Shown here: piece after piece, positions 48,801 through 58,734 of the stretch
Layout of the letters: every line of letters starts with the position of its first letter
Numbering within the stretch: the first letter of the stretch is position 1
Source of the DNA: Pholis gunnellus
Lineage: Eukaryota > Chordata > Actinopteri > Perciformes > Pholidae
Reading direction: 5' to 3'
Assembly: GCA_910591455.2 (NCBI GenBank)
Contig: OU342809.1
Span: 24,991,056 to 25,055,055 of the forward strand
Length of the DNA: 64,000 nucleotides
Position numbers and translations under genes: made by a program
The notes under the pieces: generated by a model
What the model was told of the DNA's origin: nothing
Seen by the model: the letters and a program-made list of their open reading frames with translations, nothing else
The model's database searches: none

Positions 48801-51800
48801 TGGAGTAACCTCCTTAAGGACATCGGTCAGATTCAAGGCTGGACTTTCTAAACAAAAGAGACTAGATGGCAGTATGATCAAATGTAAAGCTTTTTCATAT
48901 TTTCCTATAGTTGCACAACATCTTTAAATCTTCTTTAACCTACTCTATTTTTAAATTCTACTACTTCTGCAGGCAGACTTTATTGAAGCTTTAAACAGGT
49001 CAAAAAGTAATTATACTTTTTCCGTTTCAGCTAAAGAAACCATTCAAATGTCAAACGTTATGCTCTTTTGGGAAATGTGTATTCAACTTCTGTCCTACCT
49101 TTAATGCCTTTATTATAAAAATCATTTCTTCTTTCAGCCTTTCAAGTTAATACATTTCAAATTCAACCTTTTGACAGTATTACAGTTTAGCTTCCAGCTT
49201 TTCTCGCAATAAATTCAGCTCTTAGCTTCTGTGTGTAATGCAGTTCAGCAACCAATTCTTCCAGTTTTACATTTGCATTTCAGTTCCCAGATGTTTCAGC
49301 AGATCAATGTCTCTGTGCTTTAATAATTCTGTATTTCAGCAATGTTTTGCAATTCCAGCTGTCAGCGTTCACACACATTTTCTGCAGGAAATGCATGTTC
49401 TTGTTTGTATTTTAGTGGATGCATTTAGTTCACTCCTGTACAGTAACCCTTTATTTTGTCTTTAGTCAGTGTGCCTGTTGGCTTGTTGAGTAACTCTATC
49501 CTAACAGCAAGCCCAGGATATGGGATGTGCACCATGTACCAGCCACACTCTCAAAATGTCTTTAAAGTTTTCTAGTTCTAATTTATTTAATTTCTTCTTT
49601 AAAGTTACCAGTGCTGCTGCCACTAGAGGGAATTCTTATAAGATAAGATAACATAAAAAAAGATAATTCAACCACAAGTGGTTCAAACGGAAAACTTGGT
49701 TAACTGCTAGCATATATAAAAAAGCCCAGTTCGGCTTTCCATGTCTTCTTTTCGGAGGGGAACTGTCTGGGCAGCAAGTGGATTTAAAGACTTGAAACAT
49801 CTTTCTGAAAGGCTGCTAAAACACAGATGTGGCATTGAACAATACAACCGTCAGACTGGAGAAAACAGGTATGTTCTTGGCAGAAATATAACCTGTATGA
49901 AACCTTGAGGAATGTGTGATGTGACATTGCCTTGCGTGGACATGATGAGTCTGCCGGCTCCTTAAACCCCGGCCTTATAAGATGCATATTTGAGACTATG
50001 TGTGAGTGAGACTCCAGACTAAGGAACCATTACGATGCTCAACCCTATTTTAAGGGCACTTTAGCCATTATTCAAACTAACTTTTGGATTGCATGTGCAA
50101 TGTTTACAAGGATGAGGTTGCTCAACAGATGACAAAGGCACCTTTCGTTTCTGATCATGAGTCATCTATTTGATGTTGAGAGATCTTGAACATTGTCCTT
50201 TGGTGGTCCTACATGTTGCTATGGTGAGATACGTCGCCAGATCCTCATTGTGTCATTTTAGATGGCATTATTCGGCTGAACGTTTCATCTCTGATGTTGG
50301 TGATACATTGGTCACAGCAATCGCAGTGTCTCCCCTCTCTCACTCGTGCAGTTTATTGGTTGTGAGAGTATGGCTCATGTGATATATCTATGGTATGTTT
50401 GGATTGCATTATCACAATTTCCATACCAACATTGCACTAGCTCAGCTAATAGCAAATTGTTACAAACAAGCTAAAACAAAAGCTGTCTATGTAGTCTTAC
50501 TATTTAGCTATGTTTAGCACAAAGCAGCCCTCCCTCCCTCTACCAGCAGTACCTGCAGGCAGTGATTCATATCAGCGGTGGGAGGAAGACACAAGAGAGG
50601 AAGAATAACTGACACCTGTGTTCTTCATTCTTTATTAAATTCACTCAGGAATATATTTGTTTTTATTGACATTTAAGATTGGTTTCCTGGGAGATATTAT
50701 TGAGTTTGATTAGTTACATTACTGTTGCTGCTCCAGAAATAACATTTAAGATATTTTAAAAAATATCTAATCCCGTTTCTAAATAATATATATTTTAAAA
50801 GAATGTATTTAGTGATGAAAAATAACCAATAAGAGTATCAATAAAGAACTGAACCAATATAGAGTATCAATAGTATCAACAAAATCCTAACGAAAACCAT
50901 CCCGAGTACTAAGTGCTTCCCACATCATATTAGTTCGTTGATGATTTTGTTTTGGTTATTTGCTGTAACAGTCATACTGATAGAATAATTGTCCTGTTTC
51001 ATTTATAGTTTTGAGTCAGTTTATTCAGCTTATGTTAAGTTAGCATAGGCTGAGTTTAGTTCTGTTTATCCTGTACAGCAGTGGTCACCAACCTTTTTAA
51101 GCCCAAGATCCCTGACCTCTGCCTTGGTGACAGGCAAGATCTACTTATTGAGGCGTTGAGAGAAAAAGACTGTCCAGACTGTACTTACAACTTGAGGCTT
51201 TTTATTTGGCCTAATTGTAATTGAATGAAATCAAACACTTTGGTCCAGCTTTCAAATTGATGTGACCAAGAACACACTAAATTACTTAATTTCAGTGCAA
51301 CATAAAAAGGAAATTATTTGTTAACCGCACACAATATGAACAAGAAAAAACACATTTGCAATGAGCAGGCTGGATGAACTACCAATATTAACTGTTGTAT
51401 TTATCAACTGACGTTACAACACAACACTGACAACATTCTCAGTCAGTGCAACTAATGTAAGTGCAGTTCAGCTCTGTGTCCCATCACAATGCCATCAGAA
51501 GTCATGTGACTCAAGTCAGTGTGATGCTGTGACTGAACACTGTCTGTGAGTGCCTTGTAGTTCGGTTCATAAGCACAGACAGCCAGTCTGAGGCAGTCTG
51601 TGAGGTGTCTGTCTCCTTACCTCCTTATCCCTCACTCCCTACCCTGGTGTTCTCATGTTTCCTTACCTCCTCCTCCCTCACTCCCTACCTTGGTGTTCTC
51701 ATGTTTCCTTACCTCCTCCTCCCTCACTCCCTACTCTGGTGTTCTCATGTTTCCTTACCTCCTCCTCCCTCACTCCCTAACTGTCCGTGCTGGATCTGTC

Positions 51801-54800
51801 CCCATTGTTTTAAAAAGCTAAATAAGTTGTTAGCATGACATCATCCAGCTAGCCAAACCTGTCTGGTGCAGCTAGTAGAGAAGCTTCATGTTCTGCTTCC
51901 CTTTCCCGCTAGTCTGCTGTCTGATTGTGAGGTCAGGCTGATCTGGGATCAGCTCTTTAACTGCAGAATCTCCGCCAAACTTCTCCTCTCAAACGGGTCT
52001 TGGAGGAGCAGTGCTCGCGCTCGCCTGTAGAGACTTCTCCTGACGAGAACGCGCAGCTTGGGGCCAAATCGTTTTGGCCCCACTCTGAATATATTTGAGG
52101 ACGCTGATTGGCTAAATTGTATGTCACTCATTTATATCTTTAATCAGCAATTGGCTAAACTGCTTCATAGACCCGCCTCGATGGGGCCACCAGTGCGCGT
52201 TCTGAGACGTGCACACAAGCGGAGATAATGAGCAGACAGGCTGCAGACAAAATCCCCTTCAAAATAAAAGCACAAGATTTTTCTTCTTTTTTTTTGGAAT
52301 TTATTTTTATTTTACTTTGGAGAGCGACAGGGAAAGTCTCCGAGATCGACCTGTCGATCGCGATCGACGGGTTGGCGACCACTGCTGTACAGGGTCGCGG
52401 GAGGCTGGAGCTAGCCGCCACACCACCCTGCAGCCACAGTTCTATTTAGTGTACACCTTTTATTGGCCGAGAACCTAAATGCTTATTTTCTAAATTGTTT
52501 GTTTAATTTTTCGGTAAATAAAACCCTCTTTTGGAAATGGTGACCCCACATCTCCAGCTCAGTGCCTCACACAAGCTCAAACTGAAACCAACTACTTTGC
52601 TTACCCGTCCTCACAATTTACAAATCAAATGAATAGGAGTTTTGCTGAATACTCCGCTTTCATTTACCCAGCTTCACTGAGGATACATGTGGAGGAATAC
52701 ATGAACTACTTTAAAAAAAGATAATGGCAGTATTATATGGCAACGGCAGCACTTGTGTATGCTGCTGCCCATAGCTGATCACCCAACGAGACCTGCCAGA
52801 CCAAACCCCACCAAAAAGATGGATGAAATAAGATGACAGAATGTGACTGTTGGTCCCACATCTTCACAGAGATCTGGCTCCATTGTGGAATTCCTGATCA
52901 AGCTGCACTTGACGGGCAAACCTCAGGACAGAGCGCAGGACTGCGGTGGGACAGGAGGAGGTGGACGTTGTGTTTTACATCAATTACATCTTTAAAGTTG
53001 ACGGACAATGTTTCCCTAACATCGAATACTCTATGCTTTGGTGGCGCCCATGTACTCTGCCCAGATAGTTTTTTTTCTGCTGTTTGCATTCATTCTGATG
53101 CAAATTCTAGGAACCTGTTGAGGTTTTGTTCACATTGTGTTTGTCTTGCATGGCAAATGGGCCACAGCTGTATGTCGTTGTGCATCCCTGTGTTGCATAA
53201 ATGATCCTTGAATCCTTAAATAAAATCGGACTATGTGGCGTTTGAAGATTATAGTATAAATTCAGGGTGAAAAAAAGAAATGTAAACTTTCCACAAATAG
53301 ACCACATGTGGTCCAGAACAATCAAAGACGAAGTTAAAAGAATTAACAGGTCAAATATTGTCCATGATCAAGGCAAGTAGCTCCACAGGCTTTGGTGCTG
53401 TGAATAGAGATCCGTTAGTGAACACTGACACCTCTTTGATAAATTAGTTTGTTAGTTAGTTTATTAGTGTCACCTGAGAGCTCCACCTTGTAACGCAATG
53501 AGAGGCTAACAGGCTGCGGCCGCGGTAGAGCTCCGCCTCATCACAGTAAGAACTCAACAGGCAGCGGTTGCAGTAGAGCGGGAGAGTAATGAGGGACGGC
53601 AAGTTGAATGTGAGAAAATATCATCTCTTACCTTAGGTCTAGCTCCCAGGGGCCCTTGCGGTGGATTCCTAAAAGCACACACCAGGTGCAGTGTGGGAAG
53701 AGAGTCCGTCTGAGAGAGTGGAGATAAATGCCTGATTAGATCAAAAACATCAATAGATTCAGGCCTTTACATTCAACAGAACTGAACCTGTTAAATGTGT
53801 CAGTATGAGCACTGACTGTCTGTACCAATGCAAAAAACAACAGAACCAAGACCATACAGACACCGTGTACTTTGTGCTGAAGTAACACTTTCCCAGAAGG
53901 CAACAGGTCATAACAGGCTGTAAAACTGAAACACATCTCGTATGCTATGAAATTGAAACCACTAAATACATTGACTAATAAAAGGCACATTCAAATGTGC
54001 ATTAAGAGGAGAGTTACAATTAGTTCCACCTTGGCTAAATGCCAATGTAGCTGTTATGTAAAAATGATTTATTTAAAACAAGAGCACAACATTGTTTACA
54101 AGAGCAAAAGGTTCTTCAAAGATCTAAATCGTTTTTGTAGCATGAAATGAACATCACTGACATGAGGGTCTAAGAACATCTCACCTCAACATTATTTACA
54201 GAGCTCAATATTACAAATCTGCCTCAAGGAGCTTTATAATCTGTTCAGCATGCACCACCCTCTGTCCTCAGACCATATATTTGGATAGGGGAAAAGTCAC
54301 CTAAAAACCCAAACCACAGTACTGTTTGTTAGCATAGTCATGTGCCCATATTGTCACATTTACCTGTCTGAAGAGATCTTTAATGTGCAGATGATCGGGC
54401 AGCAGTTTACCAGCATAGATCAGTCTCTGGTCACTCACAGCCTACAGAAAACAAAGAAGTAGGTTTCAATTAGTCAAAACTTCTGGGATAAAGTAACTTT
54501 AGTGACCAACAAAGTAGATCTGTGTACTGCATGGGTTTTGCCAATCTTTCTTCAGCTTTATTCTTTAATGAAACCATTCTAGTCATTCTTTCCTGAGGCC
54601 AGGGCATGACAAGAGCAGCTGCTAAGTGGAACATTTGTGCTGTGTTTCAAACTTTGTCTATGCTGCTCAATCAAATTTTTTTTAAAGGTGTCCTTTCCTT
54701 TTCCTTTTGTTATAATCTCTGGGTTTGATATAAGCAATACAAATACATTGTATTGTTGTATTGTCTCAATTATGTCTAACAGCAGGTGAGCCACTGTTTA

Positions 54801-56348
54801 AATATACTGCTGACTCAGCCTTGTGTCAGCTTAAGCACATGGCTGATCTTCCCAAGACATGATCAGAAATCATTAACTTTACTCTGAAACATGTCTCGTC
54901 ACTTGGCCCAATATAATGCGTCCACGGCTGTAGCTCTTCTGTACACCTCCATCAGCAGTGAGGTAGATCCTCCTCTGCTCATCTGTACACCTCCATCAGC
55001 AGTGAGGTAGATCCTCCTCTGCTCTTCTGTACACCTCCATCAGCAGTGAGGTAGATCCTCCTATGCTCATCTGTACACCTCCATCAGCAGTGAGGTAGAT
55101 CCTCCTCTGCTCTTCTGTACACCTCCATCAGCAGTGAGGTAGATCCTCCTATGCTCATCTGTACACCTCCATCAGCAGTGAGGTAGATCCTCCTCTGCTC
55201 ATCTGTACACCTCCATCAGCAGTGAGGTAGATCCTCCTCTGCTCTTCTGTACACCTCCATCAGCAGTGAGGTAGATCCTCCTATGCTCATCTGTACACCT
55301 CCATCAGCAGTGAGGTAGATCCTCCTCTGCTCATCTGTACACCTCCATCAGCAGTGAGGTAGATCCTCCTCTGCTCATCTGTACACCTCCATCAGCAGTG
55401 AGGTAGATCCTCCTCTGCTCTTCTGTACACCTCCATCAGCAGTGAGGTAGATCCTCCTCTGCTCTTCTGTACACCTCCATCAGCAGTGAGGTAGATCCTC
55501 CTCTGCTCTTCTGTACACCTCCATCAGCAGTGAGGTAGATCCTCCTCTGCTCATCTGTACACCTCCATCAGCAGTGAGGTAAATCCTCCTCTGCTCTTCT
55601 GTGACCTGTCCTCTCAGCAGCTGCCTGAAGCACATGGTGCTGTCAAGGCTGCAGTGCTCCAGGCATGAGGACACTTGGCAGCCATATGCTGAGGATTTTA
55701 GCTGCTTGGCTAAATCTCTCTCTCTCTTAAAATAAGGTCATTCTACCATTTCACTTTTTCATCATCATCAAGCATCTGTGTTGTGCTTCAGAATCCAAAC
55801 CTCATGTTAGGAGTTGTTTATATTGATAATTTCAAGCACGTGCATCACAAATTAATAATAATAATTTTACAATAGATTATAGAAAACTATTTAATCCCGA
55901 CCACACAGGAATATATGCTTCATAAATGATAACATACAAACTAGTGTAAATGACTGAGGTCCAACAGAACTCCTTCAAAAGTTCGTAATACTCGTGAAGG
56001 TGTGTGAGCACACTGACAAAGCTACTTTAACATTAACAGTTAATACTCGTGAAGGTGTGTGAGCACACTGACAAAGCTACATTAACATTAACAGTTAATA
56101 CTCGTGAAGGTGTGTGAGCAGCGTTGACATCAACAGGCTGACAGTCAGCTGGCTCGTGTCACAACATTCCAGGACATAGCCTCGTAATAACTCACCGGTT
56201 TAGTTGTATAAAAAGTCGACAAATGTCTTTTTAAGTCATTAATAGTCCAGTTCAGACAGACGCCTTCGACGGTTTCATCCTCATGAGCCTGATTGGGCGT
56301 TTTTATAAGAAGATTTATCGTCTTTTGTTGAGAATCCCTCACATCCAT
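42845..56348 (-). CDS. herpud1: homocysteine-responsive ER ubiquitin-like domain protein (Herp), 9 coding exons
   Basis: ER-membrane protein of the unfolded-protein response that supports ER-associated degradation by the HRD1 complex. Coding exons in order: 56196-56348, 54364-54441, 53632-53709, 48681-48746, 48265-48470, 45308-45418, 44826-45197, 43981-44095, 42845-43027. All have GT/AG borders and agreeing phases: 1,362 nt, 453 residues. Ubiquitin-like domain at about residues 8-90 ('INLLIKTPNQ', 'DQRLIYAGKLLPDH', 'LHLVC'). A Ser/Pro-rich stretch (126-194) follows, then 'IYARQYYMQY', an Asn/Pro/Gln-rich linker, 'NQNMRMNAQGGP', and 'RDWLDWLYSAARFS'. A hydrophobic hairpin of two membrane segments spans about 323-362, followed by 'VGWFPFR'. 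C-terminus 'WVFLKTFLSSLIPE'. Human Herp is 391 residues; the extra length lies mainly in exons 4-5. Start chosen at MDVRD, which aligns with the family N-terminus. Confidence 0.95.
44470..44706 (+). mobile_element. LINE endonuclease fragment in a herpud1 intron
   Basis: The plus-strand frame carries 'MDEISLRETRRS'-type text, and a frameshifted remainder corresponds to the G-G-L-C-V-Y-I-N-D endonuclease motif ('ctgtgtgtttacatcaatga' at about 44676). The same family recurs at 52810-53225. It is dead and short. Confidence 0.6.
47440..47880 (+). mobile_element. LINE 3' end in a herpud1 intron
   Basis: Remnant of the C-terminal RT-ORF end ('ttgtttaccctgctaccat', 'tctggcaagagatacacaag', 'gaacagattatttc') and the tail 'catttcgttgtgcaaccctg' with 'acaatgacaataacat'. 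A similar tail occurs at about 53135-53210. Confidence 0.65.
49130..49410 (+). repeat. dispersed repeat fragment
   Basis: Runs of 'cagctttt', 'attcagctctt' and 'gttcagcaacca' lead to 'ttttctgcaggaaatgcat'. It is related to the end of block Y at about 5085-5105. No coding. Confidence 0.5.
51079..52384. mobile_element. complete non-autonomous hAT element with 8-bp target-site duplication
   Basis: Terminal inverted repeats: CAGTGGTCACCAACC at the left and GGTTGGCGACCACTG at the right. Both sides are flanked by the identical 8-mer CTGTACAG (51071-51078 and 52385-52392). No transposase is seen in 1,306 bp, so movement needed a partner. The interior has a GC-rich right part and a minisatellite. 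It is inserted in the large herpud1 intron between exons 3 and 4. Confidence 0.93.
51612..51780 (+). repeat. minisatellite of about 46 bp inside the hAT element
   Basis: About 3.5 units of 'ccttacctcctcctccctca' + 'ctccctacyctggtgttctc' + 'atgttt'. The first unit has 'tccttatccctc'. Confidence 0.85.
52810..53225 (+). mobile_element. internally deleted LINE copy
   Basis: An endonuclease start ('catcttcacagagatctggc', 'gcacttgacgggcaaacc', 'ttgtgttttacatcaatta') runs within about 300 bp into the element's 3' tail ('gtcgttgtgcatccctgtg', 'aaatgatccttgaatcctt'). The RT region is entirely missing. Same family as 44470-44706 and 47440-47880. Confidence 0.6.
54941..55600 (+). repeat. 44-bp minisatellite, 15 copies, in herpud1 intron 1
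   Basis: 'gtacacctccatcagcagtg' recurs every 44 bp from 54941 to 55557 without length change. Copies differ mainly at one base pair position (CTCA versus CTTC and CTCTG versus CTATG). The last unit has 'gtaaat' in place of 'gtagat'. A minus-strand open frame crosses part of it by chance. Confidence 0.97.
55986..56115 (+). repeat. 55-bp tandem repeat, about 2.5 units
   Basis: 'ctcgtgaaggtgtgtgagca' occurs at 55991, 56046 and 56101. It lies in herpud1 intron 1, just downstream of exon 1 in gene orientation. Confidence 0.9.
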
Positions 56349-56362
56349 TTTTCCTGTTTCAC

Positions 56363-56370
56363 TGACGTAA
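56363..56370. promoter_or_regulatory. herpud1: CRE-like motif near the herpud1 start
   Basis: TGACGTAA, 15-22 bp upstream of the start codon. It matches an ATF/CREB half-site core but lies inside the inferred 5' UTR, so function is doubtful. Confidence 0.25.
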
Positions 56371-56436
56371 ATTGTAGTCTCGTGCTTAGGATGATACTGT
56401 TTACGCCCTACAACTATAGTCATCAAAATACATATG

Positions 56437-56446
56437 TATTTATATA
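56437..56446 (-). promoter_or_regulatory. herpud1: TATA box of herpud1
   Basis: On the minus strand it reads TATATAAATA, about 90 bp upstream of the ATG. This would place transcription start near 56410 and give a 5' UTR of about 60 nt. Confidence 0.5.
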
Positions 56447-56594
56447 TAGTCTTCTTGATACAATTAGCACATAGAATCTGATTGAAACGACGCAAATTGT
56501 CTTGTCCAAAGAGAAACTTGTGGAAGTCTAGACGGGTCTCTCTGCTGGCTCTCGTACGGGTCTTTGGGAGAAGGAGGTTTGTTTCCAAACACAC

Positions 56595-56613
56595 TGTGGC
56601 CGCTCCTGATTGG
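56595..56613 (-). promoter_or_regulatory. herpud1: ERSE-like element of herpud1
   Basis: In gene orientation it reads CCAAT-N9-CCACA, one base off the ER stress response element CCAAT-N9-CCACG bound by NF-Y with ATF6/XBP1. It is about 250 bp upstream of the ATG. Herp is a classical UPR target, so the position makes sense. Binding is inferred, not shown. Confidence 0.5.
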
Positions 56614-56633
56614 TTACCGTCCGCTCGTGCTCA

Positions 56634-56640
56634 GACGTGG
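56634..56640 (+). promoter_or_regulatory. herpud1: UPRE-like core near the herpud1 promoter
   Basis: GACGTGG, the core of the ATF6/XBP1 site TGACGTGG, but with A in place of T before it. It lies 21 bp beyond the ERSE-like element. Confidence 0.35.
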
Positions 56641-56699
56641 TGGAGTAGTAGTCGCTGCGGCCCGTGAGAAGGGGGAGCTGGACCGTCCAGCCCCGCCCA

Positions 56700-57070
56700 T
56701 ATCTAGTACGTAAACCGTGCTGCGTTTATAACAAGTGGGAATTTTAACAGCTGTTCCATTTAACTGCATGCATTTACAACTGCTCTGTTCTTTTTAATTT
56801 ACACAAATGTTGTCGTATATAACCTTTGACTTAATGATTTCTTGTCCCGTAATATATATATATATAAATATTATAGAGAAATGACAACTTTTTTCCACTT
56901 ACAATGAAGCCAAAGAAAACGCTGAACAAATTATGTTAAAGCCGGAGAGGTACTTTTAGCAGGACAGACATGTGCTACTATGCTTAATTGATTGAATATG
57001 CTGTGTTTAAAATGAAAATCACATGTAATACAAGTATCTTTTTTTTTACCTGTGATGCAAGATGACCAAG
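56700..57070. other. non-coding, AT-rich
   Basis: Nothing recognised apart from a short (TA)n stretch near 56853-56865. Confidence 0.4.
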
Positions 57071-57094
57071 TATATGTCCATGAGACAAACTTGG

Positions 57095-57337
57095 TCATCT
57101 TTTGCCCATTCTTGTTTGGCACTCCTCAGTCCTGCTACTACCTGATGGAGGGCTTAATACTGTTATTTGTCCTGTCGTCATAACTTGGGTACATATTCCT
57201 GTCCAATTTGCTGGTAATACTATTTTGACTTGTTCGTCATCATCACTTAACCAGAACACGTCGACCAGTGGCATTGTAAGCATGTTATTTTGTAAGAACC
57301 ATCTGCAACCACCTGTTGACATTTTACAGGTGGACAC
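57095..57337 (-). pseudogene. retroviral env-like fragment (endogenous retrovirus remnant)
   Basis: An 80-codon minus-strand frame has a Trp-Leu/Asp segment followed by 'LPANWTGIC', a pattern I associate with the surface-to-transmembrane region of endogenous retroviral envelope proteins in fish. No gag or pol, LTR or fusion peptide is visible next to it. Short and isolated; it may be coincidence. Confidence 0.35.
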
Positions 57338-57339
57338 CT

Positions 57340-57640
57340 TCTCCTATCCTCACTCCATCCCCGCAGCCTGCTGCCATGTGCATCACTGCTGACACCCACT
57401 CTTCTCTCTCTCTTTCCGTATGAATTCATGTCCCATTAATGCTCATAGAGGGATGCTCCTCTGTTGCTCTCCCTGAGGTTTCTTCCTTTTCTCCCTGTTA
57501 AAGGGTTTTTGGGGGAGTTTTTCCTGTGTGAGGGTCCTGGGACAGGGGATGTCGTATGTGTACAGAATGTAAAGCCCTCTGTGGCAAATTTGTGATTTTA
57601 GGCTATACAAAATAAATTAAATTGAATTGAATTGAATATG
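57340..57640 (+). mobile_element. L2-like LINE 3' UTR with (ATTGA)n tail
   Basis: The well-known fish LINE ending is present: 'tttcttccttttctccctgt', 'taaagggtttttgggggagt', 'gtaaagccctctgtggcaaa', 'ggctatacaaaataaa', then (ATTGA)n near 57620-57637. Everything upstream of the 3' UTR is lost. Confidence 0.85.
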
Positions 57641-57769
57641 CAAAGCAGTATCCTGCATCCTCACTCTCTTTTGAAATCAAAACGCTTCACGCTTCTTTAG
57701 TTACTTGTTTAGCTGAAAAATGCATCCATTAGTAGAACATGTTTTCCTTCCCATTATGTGTTCTTGGCC

Positions 57770-58045
57770 TTCCTAATGGGTTTTAGGGGCGACTGTTCGA
57801 TCCCAGGCTCTGCTAGTCCTCTTTAATATGTCCCTGGGCAATTTGTTTAATATGTCCTTGGCAAGACACTTAACCCCAACCCCATGTTATGAATGTTGTA
57901 TGAATGTTAGATAGTCCTGATGGGCAGGCGGCACCTTGCATGGTAGCCCCTGCTATCAGTGTATGAACTGGTGAATGAACATGTAGTGTTAAAGCGCTTT
58001 GAGTGGTCGTAAGAGAAAAGCACTATACAGTACAGTCCATTTACC
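57770..58045 (+). mobile_element. tRNA-derived SINE
   Basis: 'ctgttcgatccc' at about 57797 fits the B box of an RNA polymerase III promoter. The body has 'tggcaagacacttaacccca', 'gatgggcaggcggcacctt' and the tail 'aaagcgctttgagtggtcgt' with 'ctatacagtacagtccattt'. A short internal duplication ('tttaatatgtcc') is present. Related to 30870-31130. Confidence 0.75.
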
Positions 58046-58399
58046 GCTTACTCTTCTCTGCAGGTTTCTACGTGTGCGTTGTCTTTGATTGATTTACATT
58101 GTCATCATCTCAGCAGTTGTTTGTTGGTTTCTTGAACAATTTTGTAGATCCATCACCACCTCTTTGGCTTCGTGTTGGGTTAGTTCTGGGTCTCTGTTGT
58201 ATGAACTAATGCAAGGAAGTATACTGAGCGCTACCACACTGCATGTTATGATTATTAACCCTGGTCTCCTTAAACCTTTCCCTCCTGCGTCTATGACTGT
58301 GAGGATCCTTCTATGTGTTCTCTGGCTTTCTGCGCGGCTTATGAGCTCATCTTCTGTGTCTGAATCACTACCATGTACCTCCTACTATTGATAAGGCTA

Positions 58400-58684
58400 C
58401 TATAAAAGGCCATAATAGAGGTAATACAAATCTTGTCTGGTTGAAAGTCTTTTTTTCTTCTTTAAGAGATTGTACTGTTTGTCAGTCAAAGCAATATTAC
58501 CTCTCAACACGTTGAGGGCTATCTCACACAGAGCATTAATAAAGTCGGCGTTTGCATTACTCACAATGACCCTCCTCATGCTAAGGGGAGATTTATATAT
58601 CAACTCCAGAGTCAAATTCTTCTGCATACGTGACAACATTGTTAACTCTTTTGCTATCACCAGCCCTCGATGTAAAGACGACAC
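58400..58684 (-). pseudogene. small Polinton/adintovirus-type ORF remnant
   Basis: 94 codons whose central part ('ALCEIALNVLRGNI', 'LTDKQYNLLKKKK') resembles a small protein of unknown role that I know from Polinton/Maverick-related elements of animals. It lies just downstream of the polymerase fragments on the same strand, which supports the call. Start and true extent are uncertain. Confidence 0.5.
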
Positions 58685-58734
58685 TCGCTCCTGCAGTGCA
58701 TCTCACAGGTCATCTGAGCATGGGCCGTTGTCTC

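Noticed and set aside
55480..55674. 64-codon minus-strand frame
   Set aside because: Mostly a translation of the 44-bp minisatellite units.
57780..57830. A functional tRNA gene
   Set aside because: Only a B-box-like word is present, with no cloverleaf or A box; it is a SINE head.
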